Positions 1-4,199 of a DNA stretch of 15,706 nucleotides are shown here, piece after piece. How positions within the stretch are numbered: position 1 is the first letter of the stretch; each line of letters opens with the position of its first letter. The DNA is taken from NCBI GenBank assembly GCA_041500225.1, contig JBGQLV010000059.1:1-15706 (forward strand). The letters run 5' to 3'. The notes under the pieces are model-generated. The model was not told the origin of the DNA. It made no database searches and was given only the letters and a program-made list of their open reading frames with translations. This stretch comes from 0-14-3-00-41-53 sp041500225. Its GTDB lineage: Bacteria > Nitrospirota > Thermodesulfovibrionia > Thermodesulfovibrionales > SM23-35. The translations under genes were made by a program, and so were the position numbers.

Positions 1-76
1 CTACGGATGTCTCATTCCTCAAGCCTGCCAATACCATTTTATGCTTCTCTTCTGCACTCCATTTCTTTCTTGCCAT
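1..76 (-). CDS. Insertion-sequence transposase, N-terminal fragment cut by window edge
   Basis: Reading the minus strand from an ATG at 74-76 gives a 25-residue basic N-terminus that begins MARKKWSAEEKHKMVLAGL and continues to the window edge. This matches the start of the small helix-turn-helix protein (OrfA / transposase_8 type) of IS3-like and related insertion sequences, where a K-W-S-x-E-x-K motif precedes the DNA-binding helices. A strong Shine-Dalgarno (AAGGAGG) lies about 6 bases upstream. OrfA binds the element's terminal repeats and is usually fused to the OrfB integrase by frameshifting. The start lies only 26 bp past the stop of the HsdR-N-like gene, so the left end of the element must be very close to that gene or inside its 3' end. 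The IS family cannot be fixed from so short a stretch. Confidence 0.7.
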   Translation of the reverse strand, partial: MARKKWSAEEKHKMVLAGLRNETSV

Positions 77-102
77 CTGCTTCCTCCTTCCGGAGGACTA
101 AC

Positions 103-537
103 TTACCAGTTGTTCCTAATTTCGTTAAACCCTACAAAAAGGTTTTTGATGGATTCACTTACAAGAGATCCTGTAAGCACATCTATTATCCTTGCATTGT
201 CTCCATCTGTAACCACAGCGTAAGGAATCTGATAATCCTTTATAACCCTTGCAAATGATATAACGTATCTTTCCCATGACTCTATGGCTGATGATGCACA
301 TTTTATTACCACAAAGCTTGCTGAAGGGGTGTCGACAATAAAGTCTATACTCACAGTGGCCTCACAATCACTTAGTCTTAACCTGAACTCAGGATCAATT
401 TCTATCTCTCCCGGATTAAACTTTTTTTCTTTTGTGAGTATCTCCCATACCTTTTGCTTTACGCCTTTGAGCTGCATTATTTCAACTTGCTCCTCTGCCT
501 TTATCCTCTCCTGTATTAACTTTTCTCTGTCTTCCAA
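103..537 (-). CDS. Stand-alone HsdR N-terminal-like (restriction-endonuclease fold) protein
   Basis: The protein is 144 residues and resembles the small stand-alone proteins annotated as type I restriction enzyme HsdR N-terminal domain, common in deltaproteobacteria and relatives. Residues 1-35 are a charged helix. The core then shows I-D-F-I-V-D (about 65-70), F-V-V-I-K-C (about 76-81), and Y-Q-I-P-Y-A-V-V-T-D-G (about 102-112), the usual order of a PD-(D/E)XK fold. The canonical E-x-K after the core strand is not intact (I-K-C), so nuclease activity is doubtful. Translation probably starts at TTG: AGGAGG sits about 5 bases upstream and no better start is present. No HsdM or HsdS lies nearby, so this is not a restriction system as seen here. 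The C-terminus seems short and may have been replaced by the end of the adjacent insertion sequence. Function unknown. Confidence 0.65.
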   Translation of the reverse strand: MEDREKLIQERIKAEEQVEIMQLKGVKQKVWEILTKEKKFNPGEIEIDPEFRLRLSDCEATVSIDFIVDTPSASFVVIKCASSAIESWERYVISFARVIKDYQIPYAVVTDGDNARIIDVLTGSLVSESIKNLFVGFNEIRNNW

Positions 538-550
538 GATAGCCTCCTGA

Positions 551-569
551 GTTCTTCGTTGTTAAGAAC
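551..569. repeat. Short inverted repeat in the 5' leader of the HsdR-N-like gene
   Basis: GTTCTT (551-556) and AAGAAC (564-569) pair perfectly around a 7-base loop, just upstream of the Shine-Dalgarno of the minus-strand gene. It could be an operator or a leader hairpin, but six base pairs can easily arise by chance. In the rest of 570-735 I see only AT-rich sequence and no gene. Confidence 0.25.
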
Positions 570-740
570 AGTACTATAATACATTTTATTTATCTTCATT
601 ATTGTAAAAAATATCTTTTCTTACATCAATGAGGTAAAAGCAAAAGAAGGTTCATTTCAAATTTATAATAAACCTTTTCCCTCTCCAGGTGTTTTAAAAA
701 GTAGGATGTTTAATAGTGGTATATAAGTTTTAAAAAGGAG

Positions 741-837
741 GTGAAAGGTGCAAAAAATAGTTTTATTTGGAAAGAGACCCCGTGTGGTTGGAAATGGGTT
801 TCTGGCCACTGGAAAAGATAACGATTTTTTATTTTAA
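741..837 (+). CDS. Possible tiny ORF (two competing frames) ahead of the secreted-protein gene
   Basis: A near-perfect Shine-Dalgarno (AAAGGAGGTG, 734-743) is followed after four bases by GTG at 748. That GTG opens a 29-codon frame ending TAA at 835-837, directly against the Shine-Dalgarno of the next gene, which would suit translational coupling. The overlapping frame from GTG 741 to TAA 819-821 instead encodes a peptide ending KETPCGWKWVSGHWKR. Its W-V-x-G-H-W motif is typical of small secreted Trp-rich repeat proteins and looks more genuinely protein-like. The good ribosome site and the good peptide are therefore in different frames, so either this is a decayed or frameshifted gene or one of the two signals is chance. 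No function is assigned. Confidence 0.3.
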
Positions 838-847
838 GGAGGAGTAC

Positions 848-1188
848 ATGAAAAAAAACTTACTATAGGATTGATAACAGGTATCATTATTATGATTGCC
901 GGGGGTGTATTAGCCGGAAATACATATGATCCTGTTATCAATGACAGGATTGCAGAACAGCAGAAAAGAATAGATGAAGGTATTGCATCTGGTCAGCTTA
1001 GTAGCGCCGAGGCTGACATATTACAGGACAATTTGAACTGGATTAAGGCTGAAGATACCAGGCTAAAGGCAGATGGAAAGCTAACACCTAAGGAAAGGGC
1101 AAGGCTTAACAAGATGCTTGATAGAAATAGCAATATGATTTACAAAAAGAAACATAATCCAATCAGGCGACTTTGCCCCCTGAGATGA
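848..1188 (+). pseudogene. Small exported protein gene with a 1-base frameshift in a poly-A tract after the start
   Basis: A strong Shine-Dalgarno (AAGGAGGAG, 836-844) precedes ATG at 848, which is followed by eight A residues (851-858). As written this frame stops after six codons (TAG at 866-868). One extra A would give MKKKLTIGLITGIIIMIAGG, a classic signal peptide (basic start, hydrophobic core, V-L-A-G cleavage region), joined to the long open frame running to 1186-1188. The mature part has two related segments, I-D-E-G-I-A-S-G-Q-L-S-S-A-E and D-G-K-L-T-P-K-E-R-A-R-L, then S-N-M-I-Y-K-K-K-H. This pattern recalls small periplasmic hypothetical proteins of many proteobacteria, the second segment looking faintly EF-hand-like. 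Three explanations fit: recent inactivation, slippage-controlled expression, or a homopolymer sequencing error. An internal TTG start at 871 would lose the signal peptide's basic end. Confidence 0.65.
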
Positions 1189-1219
1189 GTAAATTGCTTT
1201 AAGTGAATGGAAATAGGAT

Positions 1220-1322
1220 CCCCTTTTCAGTACGGGTTATTTCAGACCTTGCCCCCCTTTGGTCTGACGACTCATAGAGAAAAGGGAGCTTCTAATCCCC
1301 CTTTTAGTAAAAAAGGGGGATT
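1220..1322. repeat. Cluster of stem-loops including a 12-bp CCCCCTTTT/AAAAGGGGG hairpin
   Basis: Three inverted repeats sit together after the frameshifted gene. CCCTTTTC (1221-1228) pairs with GAAAAGGG (1279-1286). Inside it TCAGACC (1242-1248) pairs with GGTCTGA (1261-1267). Next to it AATCCCCCTTTT (1294-1305) pairs perfectly with AAAAGGGGGATT (1311-1322) around a 5-base loop. No T-run follows on either strand, so it is not a textbook terminator. The last hairpin looks like the CCCCCTTT-type palindromes scattered between genes in many genomes. The stretch 1189-1497 holds no gene; the rest is very AT-rich. Confidence 0.6.
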
Positions 1323-1360
1323 ACTAATAATATAATAAAATCAATAAGTTAGATACATTT

Positions 1361-1380
1361 TTAGATTATAAATAATCTAA
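1361..1380. promoter_or_regulatory. 20-bp palindrome upstream of the DVU0772-like gene (possible operator)
   Basis: TTAGATTAT and ATAATCTAA (nine bases each, separated by AA) form a perfect dyad. It ends about 10 bp upstream of a candidate -35 box, where an activator or repressor dimer could bind. The surroundings are AT-rich, so chance symmetry is possible, but nine perfect pairs is more than expected. Confidence 0.35.
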
Positions 1381-1390
1381 CTTCTAAGAA

Positions 1391-1420
1391 TTGTCAATAA
1401 TGTATTGAATCTTTTATAGG
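1391..1420 (+). promoter_or_regulatory. Candidate sigma-70-type promoter for the DVU0772-like gene
   Basis: TTGTCA (1391-1396) is followed after 17 bases by TTATAG (1414-1419). This would give a leader of about 70 bases before the ATG at 1498. The match is moderate and the region is AT-rich, so this is tentative. Confidence 0.3.
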
Positions 1421-1497
1421 AAGCTTGATAAAGTAAATAAACTAATTAATAAAAATTATGCAAAGAGAGTATACGAAAGAAATTTGAAAGGAGAGAT

Positions 1498-1854
1498 ATG
1501 ATATCATCACTCGACGAATTGAAAAAGGAAAGAGCGCTTATTAATTCCATCGACTGGGAAATGACACCGGAAATGGCAGTTCGGCTTTATTTGGAATGGG
1601 GGAACATCTGGGCTCGCGGGGACAAGAGGTCTGTCGTCAGATCAAGGAAAGAGTCCTCAGTTTATTTTGTAGTAAACTGCTGGAACAGGCCGTATTACAT
1701 TTATCTCATCAAAATAAGCAACGAAGAAGCAGTAGATCTGGCCAAATTCGAATTGCCGGAGAGATTTGAAAAGCCGGTATGTAATTTTAAAGGTGTCTAT
1801 GCACCTGATGGCGAACTCAAGGATTGGTTGAGAAAAGAATTAAACGCTGTATGA
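1498..1854 (+). CDS. DVU0772-like conserved hypothetical protein
   Basis: The protein is 118 residues, with ATG seven bases after a strong GAAAGGAG site. Near the N-terminus is I-D-W-E-M-T-P-E-M-A-V-R-L-Y-L-E-W-G-N (about 18-36), then S-S-V-Y-F-V-V-N-C-W (about 53-62), then a strand-rich half ending in a W-L-R-K-E-L helix. From memory this resembles the DVU0772-type hypothetical family seen in sulfate-reducing and related anaerobes, where the W-E-M-T-P-x-x-A-V and L-E-W-G-N segments are the signature. There is no signal peptide or membrane segment, so it is probably cytoplasmic. It is transcribed alone, away from its neighbours. No biochemical role is known to me. Confidence 0.75.
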   Translation: MISSLDELKKERALINSIDWEMTPEMAVRLYLEWGNIWARGDKRSVVRSRKESSVYFVVNCWNRPYYIYLIKISNEEAVDLAKFELPERFEKPVCNFKGVYAPDGELKDWLRKELNAV

Positions 1855-1868
1855 TATCTTTGTCAATC

Positions 1869-2153
1869 TTATTCATCGAGAGACAGAGAAAAGTACTCTT
1901 CAAGAAATTCCAGCCCTCTGTCTTCCACGATCGCGTAGTAATGAGGATTTAACAATATCTGATAGCCGGTTTTGTCCTGAATCCATCCGTAACGGCAAAA
2001 GTGATGGATATCGAAATTTCTGAATACATAGCCTTTCAGTGTCAAGTTCCTGAATCAGTAAAAGCCCATATCCATCTTGCCGAATGCACCCAGCAGTTCT
2101 GTATGTCCGTATTCAGGGAAAGAGAATACAGGAAAGGGAAGCCAGATAACCAT
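1869..2153 (-). pseudogene. Unrecognised reading frame interrupted by one in-frame TGA
   Basis: One minus-strand frame reads like protein on both sides of a single TGA (2055-2057). Upstream, from an ATG at 2151-2153, are 32 residues containing F-P-E-Y-G-H-T-E-L-L-G-A-F-G-K-M-D-M-G-F-Y. Downstream are 61 residues containing Y-V-F-R-N-F-D-I-H-H-F-C-R-Y-G-W-I-Q-D and ending L-E-E-Y-F-S-L-S-L-D-E before TAA (1869-1871). The ATG has no Shine-Dalgarno and lies in a heptamer repeat, so the true 5' end may be missing. The simplest reading is a gene remnant with a nonsense mutation. A short product from TTG 2043-2045 (58 codons) is possible but its ribosome site is weak. I do not recognise the family. 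The neighbouring genes are redox genes, so selenocysteine was considered; see the findings. Confidence 0.45.
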
Positions 2154-2182
2154 AAACCATAAACTGCAAACTATAAACTACC
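2148..2182. repeat. Degenerate 7-bp tandem repeat, about five units
   Basis: On the plus strand this reads AACCATA, AACCATA, AACTGCA, AACTATA, AACTACC, with consensus AAC(C/T)ATA in strict period seven. It lies 15 bp beyond the stop codon of the ferredoxin-thioredoxin-reductase-like gene and overlaps the start of the TGA-interrupted frame. Confidence 0.6.
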
Positions 2183-2196
2183 TGGTCTTTTCAACC

Positions 2197-2529
2197 CTAA
2201 AAAGGCATCTTTTCAACCGGTCTCCGTTCCGGGACATATGAGCGCTCAATCTTTCCTTCATTCCAGTCCGGTGAAACATAGAGACCACAGTAACAACTGC
2301 CGTATTCACGCACATCAGCTTCCCGGTATGCGCAGGGGCAGATGATGTCCTTATCCTTTTCGTAATTTCCGGATGCAAGACGGCACGGACAGGACATGTG
2401 CCCGTAGCGTTCTTTATTGAAGAGAAGGGATTTCAGGAGGTCAAAGACCCGCTCGGTGTCATTGTTAAAGAAATAGCCTTTCGGTTCTTGTGCTTTCTTT
2501 AGTATATCGTGAAGTTGTTCTGTATTCAT
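2197..2529 (-). CDS. Ferredoxin:thioredoxin reductase catalytic (beta) subunit-like iron-sulfur protein
   Basis: The protein is 110 residues and carries the three Cys pairs of the FTR catalytic chain: C-P-C (47-49), C-P-C (64-66) and C-Y-C (79-81). In the family, four of these Cys bind a [4Fe-4S] cluster and the other two form the adjacent redox-active disulfide. Together they pass electrons from ferredoxin, one at a time, to a partner disulfide. The plant enzyme has C-H-C at the third pair and a variable chain; no variable chain is seen here, as is usual for bacterial and archaeal homologues. The ATG overlaps the TGA of the upstream glutaredoxin gene (ATGA, 2526-2529), so the two are translationally coupled. 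The glutaredoxin is then the obvious candidate substrate or partner. The protein is cytoplasmic. Confidence 0.85.
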   Translation of the reverse strand: MNTEQLHDILKKAQEPKGYFFNNDTERVFDLLKSLLFNKERYGHMSCPCRLASGNYEKDKDIICPCAYREADVREYGSCYCGLYVSPDWNEGKIERSYVPERRPVEKMPF

Positions 2530-2780
2530 ATAAGCCCCAGTAGCTTTTTGATCTCATGTTCCTGATATCCAACAATGACCTTGTCCCCGATAACGATGGT
2601 CGGGAATGTGCAACGCGGATTGAATTTCTTTACATCCTCAAGGATGGCATACCGCTCATCTTCAGGGAGCAGGTCAACGTCAGTGAATTCATACTGTACA
2701 CCACAGGCATTGAGGAGTTTTTTGGTAGCCTTGCAATGTATGCAGGTGCTTAATGTGTAAATCCTGACCTTTGCGAGCAT
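2526..2780 (-). CDS. Glutaredoxin / NrdH-like thioredoxin-fold protein
   Basis: The protein is 84 residues, the usual size of a single-domain glutaredoxin. Y-T-L-S-T-C-I-H-C-K (8-17) carries the C-x-x-C active site at 13-16. T-F-P-T (58-61) supplies the cis-proline that packs beside it, and V-G-Y-Q (70-73) precedes the last helix. It should reduce disulfides in the cytoplasm. The start is ATG with AAAGGAGG seven bases upstream. It is the first gene of a two-gene unit with the FTR-type catalytic protein, so it may be recharged by ferredoxin rather than glutathione. The C-I-H-C motif is not the C-P-Y-C of classical glutathione-dependent glutaredoxins, which fits this idea; that is inference. 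Confidence 0.88.
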   Translation of the reverse strand: MLAKVRIYTLSTCIHCKATKKLLNACGVQYEFTDVDLLPEDERYAILEDVKKFNPRCTFPTIVIGDKVIVGYQEHEIKKLLGLI

Positions 2781-2826
2781 GGAGAATCCTCCTTTGATTA
2801 TTGGAAATGGAACAGCTTTTTATGAA

Positions 2827-2855
2827 ATACTACCATAAGCATACTGCCTTGGCAA
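2827..2855 (-). promoter_or_regulatory. Candidate promoter of the glutaredoxin–FTR operon
   Basis: Read on the minus strand, TTGCCA (2850-2855) and TAGTAT (2827-2832) are separated by 17 bases and would start RNA about 40 bases before the glutaredoxin ATG. The -35 lies inside a small dyad (TGCC-AA-GGCA). A TTGACA a little farther upstream (2871-2876) has no well-spaced -10 box. Confidence 0.4.
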
Positions 2856-3043
2856 TATGACACAGTGTTTTTGTCAAGCCAAAATAGAAATGTACTATTT
2901 TAGTTTTTCAGGTTAATGAAGATAAATCCTCCTCGTTGGTCTTCTATTCCACTCATCCCATCTTTTCCGCGATGATCTTTTAAAGGGATTGCAGCTCGGT
3001 TATTAACAATCCTCAAGTATTTTATCGATTTTACTGTTCTATA

Positions 3044-3059
3044 TGTTCCACGTGGAACA
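3044..3059. promoter_or_regulatory. parS-like centromere site 1
   Basis: TGTTCCACGTGGAACA is a perfect 16-bp palindrome. It matches the parS site bound by ParB/Spo0J (general form TGTTNCACGTGNAACA) and is the same as the variant known from pseudomonads. ParB loads here and spreads to organise chromosome segregation. No parA or parB gene is in this window. The stretch 2860-3405 contains no protein gene. Confidence 0.85.
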
Positions 3060-3100
3060 AGTCTTAAAAAATTAGGTTTATTTCAGAAAAGGAAAATTGA

Positions 3101-3116
3101 TGTTCCACGTGGAACA
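3101..3116. promoter_or_regulatory. parS-like centromere site 2
   Basis: This is a second identical TGTTCCACGTGGAACA, starting 57 bp after the first. Both are followed by AGT on the plus strand, so the identity extends to 19 bases. Two perfect copies so close together make a chance palindrome very unlikely. Confidence 0.85.
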
Positions 3117-3177
3117 AGTGAAGAATTAACTTTTTAGTGAAATAGGCCGGTAATTTTCGATGGATATATAAAAGCTT

Positions 3178-3265
3178 GAGATTGCTTCACTTCGTTTGCA
3201 ATGACAAAACATTTTTTCGCACACCGTCATTGCGAGGAGGTCGTTACGACCGACGAAGCAATCTC
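3178..3265. repeat. 88-bp inverted-repeat element (GAGATTGCTTC…GAAGCAATCTC)
   Basis: Outer arms GAGATTGCTTC (3178-3188) and GAAGCAATCTC (3255-3265) match perfectly. Inner arms GCAATGAC (3198-3205) and GTCATTGC (3226-3233) match too, and a further hairpin, GGTCG-TTA-CGACC (3239-3251), sits in the right half. The words CGTCATTGCGAGGAGG and GACGAAGCAATCTC belong to a well-known intergenic repeat scattered through many bacterial genomes. Here two copies face each other, like a REP doublet or a small non-autonomous element. It has no coding capacity. Confidence 0.75.
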
Positions 3266-3373
3266 CAGTGTTTGTGCATTCACCGAGAATTGCTCAGTGA
3301 GATTGAACGCTATTTTTCAGCATATCTTAAATAAAGCTGATTTTTACGTGAAAAAATAGATTTTAAAAGAGAG

Positions 3374-3392
3374 GCTGAACTCAAGGTTCAGC
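3374..3392 (-). terminator. Probable intrinsic terminator of the rpoBC–Mut7-C–fmdB unit
   Basis: On the minus strand GCTGAAC and GTTCAGC form a perfect 7-bp stem around a 5-base loop, 13 bases after the FmdB-type gene's stop codon. It is followed by CTCTCTTTT, so the T-run is slightly displaced. Its position at the end of the last same-strand gene before a long gene-free stretch supports the call. Confidence 0.6.
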
Positions 3393-3405
3393 AGGTATGG
3401 GGCCT

Positions 3406-3615
3406 TCAGCCGCCTCCGCTGAATCCAGAGTGTGACCCATCCGAAGAAGAAAATCCAGGATCAACTGAGCAAAAGCCATTAAAGATAGATATCTTTTTCT
3501 TAACATCACTTGAGCCACATCTGGGGCATGCAGTATCTTTCTCTGTGATACCTACCCGCTGAAGAAGCGAAAAATTCTCATTGCATTTCTTACATATATA
3601 CTCGTAAATCGGCAT
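3406..3615 (-). CDS. FmdB-family zinc ribbon regulatory-type protein
   Basis: The protein is 69 residues and starts MPIYEYICKKCNENFSLLQR, the hallmark of the FmdB / putative regulatory zinc-ribbon family. C8 and C11 pair with C30 and C33 (C-P-R-C) to bind one Zn. The tail (about 49-69) is Ser/Gly-rich and ends in G-G-G, as is common in this family. The name comes from an amidase-regulator annotation, and a true molecular role is not established; such proteins are often linked to nucleic-acid binding. The start is ATG with TAGGAG upstream at a rather long spacing (about 11). It is probably the last gene of the rpoBC transcript. Confidence 0.85.
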   Translation of the reverse strand: MPIYEYICKKCNENFSLLQRVGITEKDTACPRCGSSDVKKKISIFNGFCSVDPGFSSSDGSHSGFSGGG

Positions 3616-3683
3616 ACTTACTTACACTCCTAAAGGTTGATATTTTATTTTGCATATCAGGAATCTTAAAGTCAAGAGCTACC

Positions 3684-4187
3684 TTATTTTAGAACCTCAC
3701 CAACTTTCTCTCTGAATTTTTTAGGGTGTGTTCCCTCCCAGTAAATCTTACCACAATCACTGCATTTCAGAAATACATTGAAATTAAGGAAAACAAATTC
3801 AGGGACAAAATCTTTTATCTCTATTTTATCTGAAATCTTTTTGAGCAGGCCATTACATTCAACGCATCTGCTGAGAGGATTAAACTCTTTTAATTTTAGT
3901 GTATCTATTACCTCAACGAGCTGGTTGTAAGAATCATTTGCCTTTATTAGCAAATAATCCTTAACCGCTTTTATTTTTACAAGGCGAGTGTCTCTTGTTA
4001 AGATAAGCCTGTTTTGTTCCCTGGCAATCCTGATAAGCCTGCTGTCGCTTATATCACGGTAATATAATGTGTCGAATCCTAAAAACCTCATCCACCTTGC
4101 AAGTCTGCCGAGCATGGCGTCTGCGACGAAGCGCAAATCTCGTAAGGCGTTAGGCGTAAAGGGATTTTCTATCTCCTCACGTCTCAC
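3684..4187 (-). CDS. Mut7-C RNase-domain (PIN-like) protein with zinc ribbon
   Basis: The core R-F-V-A-D-A-M-L-G-R-L-A-R-W-M-R-F-L-G-F-D-T (19-40) is the signature start of the Mut7-C domain, a PIN-like fold. D23 and R-D-T-R-L (65-69) carry likely metal-binding acids. The C-terminal half has C-V-E-C and C-S-D-C pairs forming a zinc ribbon. Family members are thought to be RNases, as in the C-terminus of Mut-7. The longest frame (167 residues) begins at GTG 4185-4187, but its first 17 codons lie in a 7-bp repeat array and are not family-like. TTG at 4134-4136, just before R-F-V-A-D, may be the ancestral start, though neither site has a good Shine-Dalgarno. It follows rpoC by 12 bp and is presumably cotranscribed. 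Confidence 0.8.
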   Translation of the reverse strand: MRREEIENPFTPNALRDLRFVADAMLGRLARWMRFLGFDTLYYRDISDSRLIRIAREQNRLILTRDTRLVKIKAVKDYLLIKANDSYNQLVEVIDTLKLKEFNPLSRCVECNGLLKKISDKIEIKDFVPEFVFLNFNVFLKCSDCGKIYWEGTHPKKFREKVGEVLK

Positions 4188-4196
4188 GCCTCGCGT
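4141..4196. repeat. Heptamer array at the rpoC / Mut7-C junction
   Basis: On the plus strand, units CGTAAGG, CGTTAGG, CGTAAAG (4141-4161) and CTCACGT, CTCACGC, CTCGCGT (4176-4196) lie in the same 7-base register, with two unrelated heptamers between them. The array covers the GTG start and first codons of the Mut7-C reading frame. Confidence 0.55.
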
Positions 4197-4199
4197 ATT

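Noticed and set aside
103..537. A type I restriction-modification system
   Set aside because: Only a short HsdR-N-like domain with an imperfect catalytic motif is present; no helicase, HsdM or HsdS.
1294..1322. The 12-bp CCCCCTTTT hairpin as an intrinsic terminator
   Set aside because: No T-run follows the stem on either strand; listed as a repeat instead.
2178..2378. A 66-codon minus-strand frame overlapping the FTR-like gene
   Set aside because: It lies in another frame of a gene with an excellent family match and shows no family features of its own.
2881..2901. AAAATAG/CTATTTT hairpin upstream of the redox operon
   Set aside because: A 7-bp AT-only stem in AT-rich sequence; chance is likely and no function is suggested.
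3044..3116. Two identical spaced palindromes as a mini-CRISPR
   Set aside because: Only two copies, a perfect parS match, and no cas genes or further repeats.
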